64,000 nt of DNA, taken from assembly GCA_037045155.1 (NCBI GenBank), contig JBAOIG010000003.1:744001-808000 (forward strand), in the 5' to 3' direction. Below are positions 16,952 through 25,889 of the stretch, piece after piece. Under the pieces are notes generated by a model. It was not told the origin of the DNA. It did no database searches and worked only from the letters and a program-made list of their open reading frames with translations. The number at the start of each line of letters is the position of its first letter. Position 1 is the stretch's first letter. The translations under genes and the position numbers were made by a program. Source of the DNA: Thermomicrobiales bacterium. Its GTDB lineage: Bacteria; Chloroflexota; Chloroflexia; Thermomicrobiales; CFX8.

Positions 16952-18601
16952 CTAGACAACCAGCAACTGGCGATACTCGCCGTAGACGCGACGCAAGCTG
17001 TTTGTAATCTCGCCGAGCGTTGCGTAGGCGTTGGCGGCATCGATTAGCCACGGCATGACGTTCTCGCCGGCCCGCGCGGCATTCTCCAGCCGCTCGATCG
17101 ATGTCCTCCAGATCTCGGGGTCCCGCTCATCGCGCACGCGTCGCAAGCGTTCGATCTGGCGGCCCTCTCCATGAGGATCCATCTGTAGCAATGGAATACC
17201 GGGTTCCTCGTCAGAGCGAAAGGCGTTGACGCCAACGATAATCTTGCGTTGGTCGGCCAGAGCCTGTTGGTAACGATACGAGCTGTCGGCGATCCTTCGC
17301 AGGAAGTAGCCCTCCTCGATAGCCGGCACGACGCCGCCATAGGATTCGATCTCATCGAAGATGGCGAGGACACGCTGTTCCATCTCGGTCGTCATTGTTT
17401 CGACCGCATACGAACCGCCTAGTGGATCCGTGATGTTTGCGATACCGCTCTCGCTGGCAAGAATCTGCTGAGTCCGAACGGCAATTCGCGCGGCCCACTC
17501 GCTGGGAAGCGCGATCGCTTCGTCCAGCGAGTTTGTGTGGAGACTCTGCGTCCCGCCGAGAACGGCAGCCAGGGCCTGGATCGTTGTCCGAATAACGTTG
17601 TTCTCCGGTTCCTGGGCGGTGAGCGAGCAACCGGCCGTCTGGGTGTGGAACCGTAGCCACAATGACCGCTCGTTCTTCGCGCCATAGCGCTCGCGCATCA
17701 AGCGAGCCCAGATACGACGAGCCGCGCGGAACTTGCTGATCTCCTCGAAGAAGTCGTTGTGACAGTTGAAGAAGAACGACAGGCGTGGGGCGAACTCGTC
17801 GATATCGAGGCCGCGCTCTAGCGCGGCGTCCACGTACGCAAGGCCGTCGGCCAGCGTAAATGCAAGCTCCTCAGTCGCCGTCGCGCCGGCCTCGCGGATG
17901 TGATAACCGGAGATCGAGATCGAATTCCACAACGGCATCTCTCGGGTGGCGAACTCGATCGTGTCGGTGACAAGCTTCATCGACGGCGAGGGCGGAAAGA
18001 TGAACTCGTTCTGAGAGGTGAATTCCTTGAGGATGTCGTTCTGCAACGTCCCGCGGAGATTCTCGCGGGGCACCCCGCGCTTCTCGGCCGTTGCGATATA
18101 CATCGCCCAGATGACGGCAGCCGGCCCGTTGATCGTCATCGACGTTGTCACAACGTCGAGCGGGATCTCATCGAGCAGCGCCTCCATATCGGCCAGCGAG
18201 GAGACGGCGACGCCGCACTTGCCGAACTCTCCGGCAGCGAGCGGGTCGTCCGTGTCGCGGCCGTAAAGGGTGGGCAGGTCAAACGCGATCGACAACCCGG
18301 TCTCACCGTGATCGAGGAGGTAGCGGAATCGCGCGTTGGTCTCTTCAGCGGAGCCAAAGCCGGCGAACATGCGAATCGTCCACAGCTTGCCGCGATACAT
18401 GGAGCTATGGATCCCGCGAGTGAAGGGATACGCGCCGGGATCACCAAGATCACGCTGATAGTCGAAATCAACACGGCGCAGATCGGCGGGTGCGTAGACC
18501 GACTGGACGGCTTCGCCAGAGACGGTCGTGAACTCCCGCTCATCCGGGGGTGATCCCGCATAGCGCTCGTCACCGGGCATGCGCGAAAACGGTCCGGCCA
18601 T
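16952..18601 (-). CDS. B12-dependent acyl-CoA mutase large subunit, isobutyryl-CoA mutase-like by active-site residues
   Basis: TIM-barrel catalytic subunit, 549 residues, without a fused B12 domain. Conserved mutase landmarks include YPFTRG, NSISISGYHIREAGA (active-site His) and TQSLHTNSLDEAIALP. Compared with Propionibacterium methylmalonyl-CoA mutase, the two substrate-carboxylate residues differ: Tyr89 is Phe79 here (WTIRMFAGFG) and Arg207 is Gln197 (KEFTSQNEF). Phe and Gln at these places are the known signature of isobutyryl-CoA mutase; 2-hydroxyisobutyryl-CoA mutase has Ile instead of Phe. I therefore infer n-butyryl/isobutyryl-CoA or a related substrate. Start at ATG 18601 with AAGGAGG upstream; the frame is open further but poorly supported. 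Confidence 0.85.
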   Translation of the reverse strand: MAGPFSRMPGDERYAGSPPDEREFTTVSGEAVQSVYAPADLRRVDFDYQRDLGDPGAYPFTRGIHSSMYRGKLWTIRMFAGFGSAEETNARFRYLLDHGETGLSIAFDLPTLYGRDTDDPLAAGEFGKCGVAVSSLADMEALLDEIPLDVVTTSMTINGPAAVIWAMYIATAEKRGVPRENLRGTLQNDILKEFTSQNEFIFPPSPSMKLVTDTIEFATREMPLWNSISISGYHIREAGATATEELAFTLADGLAYVDAALERGLDIDEFAPRLSFFFNCHNDFFEEISKFRAARRIWARLMRERYGAKNERSLWLRFHTQTAGCSLTAQEPENNVIRTTIQALAAVLGGTQSLHTNSLDEAIALPSEWAARIAVRTQQILASESGIANITDPLGGSYAVETMTTEMEQRVLAIFDEIESYGGVVPAIEEGYFLRRIADSSYRYQQALADQRKIIVGVNAFRSDEEPGIPLLQMDPHGEGRQIERLRRVRDERDPEIWRTSIERLENAARAGENVMPWLIDAANAYATLGEITNSLRRVYGEYRQLLVV

Positions 18602-18798
18602 GGAACCCTCCTTCAGTACGTGGCCTGAGGTCGGCGTCGTTGCCGACTGGAGGTGTGAGCGAGCCGAATCTGATGGCGCTCTCAATCTATCCTACCCGCA
18701 GTCGCTCTGCCATGGGTAGCGTCACAGGATCTTTTTGCGCTCCGGGCTCCGATGTTGCGAGTTCAGCGTTACTGGACCGTTCCGACGGAGTCCTGCCG

Positions 18799-19656
18799 CT
18801 ATCGTGTTCGGTAGTCGTAGAATCCTTCGCCGCTCTTGCGGCCAAGCTTGCCGGCAGCGACCATCTTGCGGAGCAAGGGGCAAGGACGGTACTTCGGGTC
18901 ACCGAGGTCACGTTGCAACACTTCGAGGATATCGAGGCAGACGTCAAGCCCGATCAGGTCTGCGAGCGCGAGTGGGCCCATCGGGTGATTCATACCCAAC
19001 TTCATCACCTGATCGATATTGTCCCGCGTCGCGACGCCTTCCATCAGGCAGTAGATCGCTTCGTTAACCATCGGCATCAGCACCCGGTTGGAGATGAAGC
19101 CGGGGAAATCGTTCACCTCGACTGGCGTCTTGCCGACCTTCACCGCAAGAGCCGTCACCGCGCTGACAGTCTCATCATCGGTCTCAAGGCCGCGGATAAT
19201 CTCGACCAGCTGCATCACCGGGACGGGGTTGAAGAAATGCATTCCGATTACCCGCTGGGGCCGGCGCGTCGCCGCGCCGAGCATCGTGATCGGAATCGAT
19301 GAGGTATTCGACGCCAGAATCGTCCGTTCGGGAGCCATCTCGTCGGCCCGCTCGAAGACCTCACGTTTCAGGGCAAGGACTTCTGGAACCGCTTCGATCA
19401 TCAGGTCCACGCCGGCCAACGAACCGAAGGATGTGGTTGATTCGATGAGGCCGAGCGCAAGAGCCATTGTGTCTGCGGAGATACGTTCGCGATCCACCCC
19501 CCGCTGCAGGTTCGCGCGAATCGTCGTCAGCCCACGATCGAGGCTCTCCTGGCTGATGTCCACCATCGTTACCGGAACGCCGGCCTGCGCCATCACCTGC
19601 ACAATGCCATTACCCATCGTCCCGCCGCCGACCACCGCGACCCGCGTAATTTCCAC
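18799..19656 (-). CDS. 3-hydroxyacyl-CoA (3-hydroxybutyryl-CoA) dehydrogenase
   Basis: 285-residue NAD-dependent dehydrogenase with the Rossmann motif VAVVGGGTMGNG at the N-terminus, the catalytic His in GMHFFNPVPVM and the C-terminal dimerisation domain (NDFPGFISNRVLMP, GRKSGEGFYDY). Single-domain length fits 3-hydroxybutyryl-CoA dehydrogenase rather than a multifunctional beta-oxidation enzyme. Start chosen at GTG 19656, seven bases after GGAGGAG. It precedes the acyl-CoA mutase cluster by 197 bases on the same strand, so the genes may share acyl-CoA metabolism. Confidence 0.92.
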   Translation of the reverse strand: MEITRVAVVGGGTMGNGIVQVMAQAGVPVTMVDISQESLDRGLTTIRANLQRGVDRERISADTMALALGLIESTTSFGSLAGVDLMIEAVPEVLALKREVFERADEMAPERTILASNTSSIPITMLGAATRRPQRVIGMHFFNPVPVMQLVEIIRGLETDDETVSAVTALAVKVGKTPVEVNDFPGFISNRVLMPMVNEAIYCLMEGVATRDNIDQVMKLGMNHPMGPLALADLIGLDVCLDILEVLQRDLGDPKYRPCPLLRKMVAAGKLGRKSGEGFYDYRTR

Positions 19657-19729
19657 GTCTGTTCTCCTCCGCTCACGCGCCCGGTTAGCGGCCATTCGAC
19701 CGGCAATACCGTAGGCGCCGGTATTTGTA

Positions 19730-20353
19730 TCACCTGCTGCCGGGTGGCACGTCCGCCGTCAACTCGATCGTTGGCTTTCGATTGAATTGGTTCATTGCCG
19801 GCACGAGACCCTCTTGCAACCAGACCACGATGGCATCTGCTGCCAGATCGAGCACATCTCCGAGGCGCTGCCGCTCGGCTGGCGAAAATGGCGAAAGAAC
19901 ATATGGCACAGTCGGGCCGGTCGCAGGTCGCGAGATGCCAACGCGAAGGCGCGGGAAGCTCGATGAACGCAGATGGTGGATGATCGAGGCGACGCCATTG
20001 TGACCGCCATCACTGCCCTCTCCGCGCAGCCGGATGCTTCCAAATGGGAGATCCAGGTCATCCGACACTACCAGCAACCGATCGCGCGGAACCTTGTACC
20101 AGCGCGCCAGCTCCGCGACGGCAACGCCACTCTCGTTCATAAACGTCTGCGGCATCGCGAGGACGAGTCGCTGGTCGGCGAGCCGAGTTTCGCAGATCTC
20201 CGATTGGAAGCGGCTGCGAGTAGTTCCCGCAGGCAGTCGACTCCGCAGGCGATCCAGCACCATGAATCCGGCGTTATGGCGTGTCCCTTCGTAGCGCCGG
20301 CCCGGGTTTCCTAGCCCGACAATTAACCAGACATCACTTCGTTCCTGGCGCAC
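19730..20353 (-). CDS. pth: peptidyl-tRNA hydrolase
   Basis: 207-residue esterase that frees tRNA from peptidyl-tRNA dropped off ribosomes. Family signatures: WLIVGLGNPGRRYEGTRHNAG with the catalytic His in RHNAG, the MPQTFMNESG stretch and DDLDLPFGSIRLR followed by GSDGGHNG. The start is GTG 20353 behind AGGGGGG; the frame runs open far upstream across tatA on the other strand, but that part has no family similarity. It diverges from tatA. Confidence 0.94.
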   Translation of the reverse strand: MRQERSDVWLIVGLGNPGRRYEGTRHNAGFMVLDRLRSRLPAGTTRSRFQSEICETRLADQRLVLAMPQTFMNESGVAVAELARWYKVPRDRLLVVSDDLDLPFGSIRLRGEGSDGGHNGVASIIHHLRSSSFPRLRVGISRPATGPTVPYVLSPFSPAERQRLGDVLDLAADAIVVWLQEGLVPAMNQFNRKPTIELTADVPPGSR

Positions 20354-20431
20354 GTGGTCATCCCCCCTCGCCCGACGGCGGAACCAACGGAACCAATCAG
20401 TGTTCTCGTAGCCAGAGCGCCGCAGCCCCGA

Positions 20432-20440
20432 TGGTATACT
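20432..20440 (+). promoter_or_regulatory. extended -10 promoter of tatA
   Basis: TG at 20432-20433, one base, then TATACT (20435-20440): an extended -10 element. No -35 is visible. The predicted start near 20447 leaves a leader of about 55 bases. Confidence 0.6.
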
Positions 20441-20501
20441 CCGCGCTTGATGCACCGCTAATTTCTCACGCCGCCCCGGCGGCGCACCTCGGAGCTCAGA
20501 C

Positions 20502-20906
20502 ATGAACGTGTTCGGCATGGGAACCCCGGAAATCCTCGTGATCATGATCGTCGCCCTGATTATCTTTGGCCCGGGCAAGCTCCCGGAAATTGGCGCGCAG
20601 GTCGGCAAAGCCGTCCGCGATTTCCGTCGGATCACGAAAGAGATGACCGACGAGTTCGAGGGCTCGATCAACGATGTCCAGTCGTCGGTCACCGACGTCA
20701 AGGAAACCGTCAGCAACGTCCAGAAGGAGACCGTCGCGATCGCACAGTCGATTCCGTCTGCGATCGAAGGCGGCAGCCGTCCGGCCAGTTCCGCTTCCCC
20801 GAGCTCGGCGCAGCCCAAGTCGGCAGCAACCCGAGAAGATCCCTTCGCTGATCTCGCCGCGCTCGACGAAGCCGGAGATCAGCCCGTCGCGCATCCTCAA
20901 TCATAG
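20502..20906 (+). CDS. tatA: Sec-independent protein translocase TatA/TatB
   Basis: 134 residues: one N-terminal membrane helix (TPEILVIMIVALIIFGPGKLPEIG) ending in the FGPGKLPE hinge, an amphipathic helix (GAQVGKAVRDFRRITKEM) and a long polar tail rich in Ser, Ala and Pro. It forms the pore or receptor part of the twin-arginine system that exports folded proteins. Whether it acts as TatA or TatB cannot be decided; no tatC is in the window. Its 3' end overlaps the convergent methyltransferase by 10 bases. Confidence 0.9.
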   Translation: MNVFGMGTPEILVIMIVALIIFGPGKLPEIGAQVGKAVRDFRRITKEMTDEFEGSINDVQSSVTDVKETVSNVQKETVAIAQSIPSAIEGGSRPASSASPSSAQPKSAATREDPFADLAALDEAGDQPVAHPQS

Positions 20907-21535
20907 TTGGGGCGCCGCCCCATCCACCAAACCGACTCCCCCCAACGATCTTTACGGATGACTATGCTGCCGACAAGAAGATCATTGGTTGGCGCTTCCG
21001 GCGACGCACTGTTCTGCTTGCCATAAATGATCCGGGCGAGGATCCTTCTCGGCTGCGACCACCGGCCCGCGGTGATCGATCCTCCGAGAAGGATCCGCAC
21101 CTCACCGCCGGGCCGAAGAACGCGGGCGACCTCGCGGAAAACGGCGGCATCGAAGATCCAGACACCCGGGTATGTTGACGTAACAACATCCATTGACCCG
21201 TCGCTCACCGGGAGCGCGCTCGCACTCGCACACACGACAGGCACACCCCGGCGTTGCGCTCGGTGAATCATGGACATCGATCGGTCAATGCCAAGCGCGA
21301 GGACTCCTGCCCGAGCGGCCCGCGCAACAAGGCAACCCTCGCCGCAACCAAGATCGAGCAGTGTGGCAAAGATCGGTGGGTCGAGCGCCATCATGCGGCG
21401 GCCATTCCAGGCCGGCCCGTTCAGCAGTCGACCTGCGGGTTCGTGCAGAAACGCGAGCCTCCCGTAGAGGAGCGAAAACCCCCAACCCAGTGCTGCGCGG
21501 CGGATCTCGACTACAGGTCGACGGCTGGCTGGCAT
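20897..21535 (-). CDS. class I SAM-dependent methyltransferase
   Basis: 212 residues with a type 11 methyltransferase core: motif I LLDLGCGEGCLVARAA, acidic strand 2 (LGIDRSM), motif IV-like MDVVTSTYPGVW and post-motif EVARVLRPGGEVRIL. Substrate unknown. The longer reading frame runs through the tgt start on the other strand, so I placed the start at ATG 21535; an ATG at 21547 overlaps the tgt ATG itself. It converges on tatA with a 10-base overlap. Confidence 0.75.
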   Translation of the reverse strand: MPASRRPVVEIRRAALGWGFSLLYGRLAFLHEPAGRLLNGPAWNGRRMMALDPPIFATLLDLGCGEGCLVARAARAGVLALGIDRSMSMIHRAQRRGVPVVCASASALPVSDGSMDVVTSTYPGVWIFDAAVFREVARVLRPGGEVRILLGGSITAGRWSQPRRILARIIYGKQNSASPEAPTNDLLVGSIVIRKDRWGESVWWMGRRPNYD

Positions 21536-21545
21536 ACTACCCGGC

Positions 21546-22745
21546 ATGTTGATGCAGCCTCTCGATGCGTTTACCGTAACCGCTACCGATGGACGCGCGC
21601 GGCGTGGATTGCTTCGCCTACCGCGTGGCGTGGTTCGCACGCCTGCGTTCATGCCAGTCGGGACGCAGGCGGCAGTCAAGGCCCTCGACCCGGCCGATCT
21701 TCGCGCCGTCGGCAGCCAGATCATCCTGGCAAACACGTATCATCTCATGCTTCGACCGGGCGCCGATGCGCTGGAACACCTCGGCGGCGCCAGCCACTTC
21801 ATGCGATGGGATGGACCACTACTCACTGATTCGGGCGGCTTTCAGATCTTCAGCCTGGCAGGAACCCGGAAGCTGACAGCCAACGGCGTGATATTCCGTT
21901 CGCATAGCGACGGGTCGCAACACGAGTTGACCCCGGAGCGCGCGATGAAGCTGCAGTCTCAGTTCGGGTCGGATATCACGATGGCCCTCGACGTTCTGGC
22001 CGGATTCGGCGCCGATGACGCCGAGCAGGCCGCAGCTATGCGGTTAACCCACGAGTGGCTGCCGCGGAATATCGCCGCCTTTCGCGCCGAAAGTGGCGAC
22101 GACCCGACGCGGGGCTTGCTTTTTGGCATCTGCCAGGGCGGATTCGATCTTTCGCGTCGGGTCGCGTCGGCGGCGTTCGTCGCCGAGAGTGGCGTCGATG
22201 GCTGCGCGATCGGTGGGCTCAGCGTCGGCGAGCCGAAGGATGTCATGGGCGAGATGCTCGCGGCTTCGATCGATGGGCTGCCGGCCGACCGTCCTCGATA
22301 CCTGATGGGGGTCGGATCACCAGAAGACCTTTGGAATGGCGTTGCGGCAGGCGTCGACCTGTTCGATTGCGTCCTTCCGACGCGAGTGGCGCGACGTGGC
22401 GCGCTGTACACTCCGACCGGACGCGTCGATATCGCTGCCAGTCGATTTCGCCTTGTCGACGAGCCGATCGATGCGTCATGCGACTGCTATACGTGTCAGA
22501 CGTTCAGCGCCGCCTACGTGCACCATCTCTTCCGCGCGCGAGAGTTGCTCGCCTATCGGCTGGGCTCGATTCACAACGTGCGCTTCCTTCATCGGCAAAC
22601 GGAACGGATGGCGACCGCGATCGAGGCGGGGACGTTTGCCGAGGACCGAAGCGAGTTCATCAGCACGTATCGCCCCGCCGACCAACAGATCGCCGCGCAA
22701 CAGCGCGAGAAGCACCGCATCGCGCGTGCGCACAGCACACGCTGA
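21546..22745 (+). CDS. tgt: queuine/preQ1 tRNA-guanine transglycosylase
   Basis: Exchanges G34 of GUN anticodon tRNAs for a queuosine precursor. The 399 residues show the substrate pocket DSGGFQIFSL, ITMALDVLAGF, the LSVGEP loop, the RYLMGVGSPEDL segment, the catalytic Asp region LFDCVLPTRVARRG and the zinc site CDCYTCQTF...H (three Cys and one His). The length is slightly greater than usual because of a polar C-terminal tail. A CATACT box at 21533-21538 lies about seven bases before the ATG, so the transcript could be nearly leaderless. Confidence 0.95.
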   Translation: MLMQPLDAFTVTATDGRARRGLLRLPRGVVRTPAFMPVGTQAAVKALDPADLRAVGSQIILANTYHLMLRPGADALEHLGGASHFMRWDGPLLTDSGGFQIFSLAGTRKLTANGVIFRSHSDGSQHELTPERAMKLQSQFGSDITMALDVLAGFGADDAEQAAAMRLTHEWLPRNIAAFRAESGDDPTRGLLFGICQGGFDLSRRVASAAFVAESGVDGCAIGGLSVGEPKDVMGEMLAASIDGLPADRPRYLMGVGSPEDLWNGVAAGVDLFDCVLPTRVARRGALYTPTGRVDIAASRFRLVDEPIDASCDCYTCQTFSAAYVHHLFRARELLAYRLGSIHNVRFLHRQTERMATAIEAGTFAEDRSEFISTYRPADQQIAAQQREKHRIARAHSTR

Positions 22746-22772
22746 GCGATCGCGCATCGCTATGAGCAGGCA

Positions 22773-24113
22773 ATGACTTCGCAAGCTGGAGATCCGAGAC
22801 CAGAGCCCGTAAGCCCGGCCCCACAATTCGACGGGCCGCGGTCACCGGAGAATCAAATCAAGAGAGCGTGGCTCGTACTCGGCGTCGTCAGCGCCTGGTC
22901 GTTTATCCTGTTGGTTGCGCTGATTTCCGGCGTCGTCTGGGCGAGTCGCCATGCGACCGAGGCTCACGACGCGCGAATCACGTTCATCAGTGGCAGTGGG
23001 GTGTTGATCCGGTCGCCGGCCGATACGGACTGGCGTCTGATCGACGCCGACCAGATGGTCAGCGAGGGCGATCGAGTATCAACTGCTCTCGGCACCGTTG
23101 TCACGCTGACCGCCTTTGACGGAACCACGGTCGAGATCGCCGAGGATTCGGTCGTGATGATCGACCGAATGCGCTCGTCACGATTCTTTGACCGGACGAA
23201 GCTGGTTACGCTGCGGCTAGAACGCGGCGCAGTCTACGCGAACATGGTTCCGTCGGGTGACTATTCCTATAGCGAGCTCGTGATCGAGGCCGCCGGATCC
23301 CGGGCGGTCATGGCATCCGAAGTCTCCAGGCAGCAAGAAGGCGCATTTCTGGTCGAGATTGTGTCGCCGGGAGATGGCTCAGCGCCAGCAGACGCCAGTG
23401 TTCGCGCGGCCGTCCTTCGTGGGCAAGCGACGGTGACGCGCGCCGATCGCGAATTGACACTGACCGAGAATCAGCAGACGGTCATCGATCCGACAGGAGT
23501 TGCCGGCAAGATTACCGCGCCGGTGCGAGAGCTTCTTGTCAACGGCTCGTTCGAGAACGGACTGGCCGGCTGGGTCGACTTCCGCCAACAAAATGCCCAG
23601 CAGGCCGGGATCGTCCCTGTCAACGCATCTGTTGACCTCGTGAGCGATCAGATCCAGGGGGCTGACGTCGTCGCGCTTGCAATCTCTCGCCCGTCTGACG
23701 GAACTGCCGGAACCGTACAGGCGGGTGTGCGGCAACGTGTCGGCAAGACGCTGCGCGTCATCACATCACTCCGACTTCAGTTCGACGTGCGGATCACAGA
23801 TCAGCAGCCGGCCGGCGGCGGCGATGATCTCAACCAGTTCCCGTTGATCGTCATGCTCGACTATATCGACGTCGAGGGAAAGGAACGGACCTGGTCGCAT
23901 GCCTACTACGCCGTCTCTGACCCGGATCGACCGATCGATGAATTTCGTGGTTCGCGCGTCGAACGCGACGCCTGGAGCCGCGTGTCATACGACCTGAGCA
24001 ATCTGACGCCGTTGCCGAGACAGATAACCGCGGTCGTGTTGTACGCTTCGGGACAGAGTTACCAGACACGTGTAACCAACGTGTCGCTCACCAGCGGCGA
24101 GCTCCTCAGGTGA
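22773..24113 (+). CDS. membrane-anchored FecR-domain protein
   Basis: 446 residues. A short Pro-rich cytoplasmic N-terminus is followed by one membrane helix (about 33-56), then a FecR-like beta domain (about 65-170: SGSGVLIRSPADTDWRLI, GTVVTLTAFDGTTVEIAEDS, LERGAVYANMV). A C-terminal jelly-roll-like region (LVNGSFENGLAGWVDF onwards) resembles carbohydrate-binding modules. Classical FecR relays iron-citrate signals to an ECF sigma factor, but no sigma or TonB gene is adjacent and FecR domains also occur in stand-alone surface proteins. Likely extracellular; ligand unknown. Confidence 0.7.
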   Translation: MTSQAGDPRPEPVSPAPQFDGPRSPENQIKRAWLVLGVVSAWSFILLVALISGVVWASRHATEAHDARITFISGSGVLIRSPADTDWRLIDADQMVSEGDRVSTALGTVVTLTAFDGTTVEIAEDSVVMIDRMRSSRFFDRTKLVTLRLERGAVYANMVPSGDYSYSELVIEAAGSRAVMASEVSRQQEGAFLVEIVSPGDGSAPADASVRAAVLRGQATVTRADRELTLTENQQTVIDPTGVAGKITAPVRELLVNGSFENGLAGWVDFRQQNAQQAGIVPVNASVDLVSDQIQGADVVALAISRPSDGTAGTVQAGVRQRVGKTLRVITSLRLQFDVRITDQQPAGGGDDLNQFPLIVMLDYIDVEGKERTWSHAYYAVSDPDRPIDEFRGSRVERDAWSRVSYDLSNLTPLPRQITAVVLYASGQSYQTRVTNVSLTSGELLR

Positions 24114-24181
24114 TGAGGCATGCCCGGATTGACGCAAGCCACGAGCGTGGACGCAGGGTCGGCGAGAGGAATTGACGATTC

Positions 24182-25474
24182 ATGGCGCGGATCAGCATCA
24201 TCGGCAGTGGCTACGTCGGACTTGTTTCCGCGGCCGCGTTCGCTGACTTGGGCAACGATGTCACTGGTATCGACATTGATGAGAACAAGGTCGCATCGCT
24301 GCGGCGCGGCGAATGCCCGATCTACGAGCCGGGTTTGCCCGAGCTACTGACCCGCAACCTGAAGGCCGGCCGGCTCCGCTTCACAACATCCTATGCCGAT
24401 GCCGTCCCCGACTCCGAGTTCGTCTTCATTTGCGTCGACACACCCCAGTCATTCAACGGAGAGGCCGACATGCGCGCGGTACGCCGCGCCGCAACGACCA
24501 TCGCACAGCATCTACGCGGGGCGACAATCCTCGTGAACAAGAGTACGATGCCGATCGGATCCGGTGATCTCGTTGCGAAGATCGTCAAGGAACACACGTG
24601 CGACGAGGTGAATTTCTCCGTCGTCAGCAATCCCGAGTTTCTTCGCGAGGGCTCCGCGGTGCACGATGTCATGCACCCCGAGCGCATCGTTCTTGGATCG
24701 GATGACCGGCAGGCCGCCGAAAAGGTGGCCGATCTGTACCGTGTCCTCCAGACGCCGATCGTCATCACCGATCTCCGCTCGGCGGAGATGATCAAGTACG
24801 CGTCAAACGCGTTCCTGGCGACAAAGATCTCGTTCATCAATGAGATCGCGCGGATCTGCGAACGCGTCGGGGCAGATGTGACGGTGGTCGCGAAGGGCAT
24901 GGGACACGACGCTCGGATCGGTCCTCTCTTCCTGGAGGCAGGCATCGGGTATGGTGGCTCCTGCTTTCCAAAGGATGTCAGCGCACTGGCATATATGGCC
25001 GAAGAGGCCAACACACACCCCCAACTGCTGCGTGCCGTTATTGAAATCAACAATGACCAGCGGCGGCGATTTGTCCAGAAGCTACAGGAGCAGCTCGGCG
25101 ATCTGACCGATCGACAGATCGGCGTATGGGGGTTGGCGTTCAAGCAGAACACCGACGACATGCGCGAGTCACCTGCGATCGATATCATCCGCATGATCGA
25201 GCAGCGCGGAGGGACGGTTCGCGCTTACGATCCGGCTGCCGCTGAGAACGCGCGCCCGCTCCTCCCTAACACTACCATCTGCTCCAGCCCCTACGATGCG
25301 ATCGACGGAGCCGATGCTCTTTGTGTCATCACGCCATGGAACGAGTTCAAACAGGCCAACCTCGGACGCGTCGCCGAGCTGATGCGGACGCCATTGCTGC
25401 TGGACGGGCGCAATCTGTATGACCCCAGCGACGTTCAAGCACACGGACTGACATATGTCGGCATCGGGCGCTGA
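24182..25474 (+). CDS. UDP-glucose 6-dehydrogenase family protein
   Basis: NAD-dependent four-electron oxidation of a UDP-sugar, probably UDP-glucose to UDP-glucuronate. The 430 residues show the N-terminal Rossmann motif ISIIGSGYVGLVSAAAFA, the central KYASNAFLATKISFINE helix, the catalytic Cys261 in GGSCFPKD and the C-terminal UDP-binding domain (LAFKQNTDDMRESPA, TPWNEFK). The product would feed the UDP-glucuronate decarboxylase at the right end of the window. RBS AGAGGAA. The 3' end overlaps acpS by 20 bases. Confidence 0.93.
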   Translation: MARISIIGSGYVGLVSAAAFADLGNDVTGIDIDENKVASLRRGECPIYEPGLPELLTRNLKAGRLRFTTSYADAVPDSEFVFICVDTPQSFNGEADMRAVRRAATTIAQHLRGATILVNKSTMPIGSGDLVAKIVKEHTCDEVNFSVVSNPEFLREGSAVHDVMHPERIVLGSDDRQAAEKVADLYRVLQTPIVITDLRSAEMIKYASNAFLATKISFINEIARICERVGADVTVVAKGMGHDARIGPLFLEAGIGYGGSCFPKDVSALAYMAEEANTHPQLLRAVIEINNDQRRRFVQKLQEQLGDLTDRQIGVWGLAFKQNTDDMRESPAIDIIRMIEQRGGTVRAYDPAAAENARPLLPNTTICSSPYDAIDGADALCVITPWNEFKQANLGRVAELMRTPLLLDGRNLYDPSDVQAHGLTYVGIGR

Positions 25475-25889
25475 GTACGAGCCGATCTGGGACAGCGAGG
25501 CTGCCGGTCCTGTCGAGGTCGGCATCGACATCATCGAGATCGAGCGGATCGGGCAGACGCTGGAGCGATTTGGCGATCGTTTCCTGACCCGCGTGTACTC
25601 TCCTCGCGAACGCGAACGCTACGGCAAACGGGTGCAGGAGCTCGCCGCGCGCTTCGCTGCGAAGGAAGCGACGATGAAGGCGCTGGGGACGGGCGTGCGT
25701 GGCGTTCGCTGGCGTGACATCGAGGTGCTACCCAACCGACGAGGCAAACCGATCCTCGTGCTTCACGACACCGCCCTTCGCCGCGCGCGACTGCTGGGCT
25801 TCACACATTTCGCGGTGTCACTCACCCATTCCCGCGGCGACGCTATGGCGATCGTCATCGCGTCCAAGGTCCCGGTCGATGTGAAATGA
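25455..25889 (+). CDS. acpS: holo-[acyl-carrier-protein] synthase
   Basis: Transfers 4'-phosphopantetheine from CoA to acyl carrier protein. The 144 residues contain the magnesium-binding VGIDIIEIERI, the RFAAKEATMKALGTG signature and the C-terminal VSLTHSRGDAMAIVIA. It has about 20 more N-terminal residues than usual because the start lies inside the upstream gene; no better start is visible. It is coupled by ATGA to the NAD(P)HX repair gene, a pairing common in bacteria. Confidence 0.94.
   Translation: MSASGAEYEPIWDSEAAGPVEVGIDIIEIERIGQTLERFGDRFLTRVYSPRERERYGKRVQELAARFAAKEATMKALGTGVRGVRWRDIEVLPNRRGKPILVLHDTALRRARLLGFTHFAVSLTHSRGDAMAIVIASKVPVDVK

Noticed and set aside
20354..20818. N-terminal extension of the pth reading frame across tatA
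   Set aside because: Antisense to tatA; Pth similarity begins only at the GTG at 20353, which has a strong ribosome binding site.
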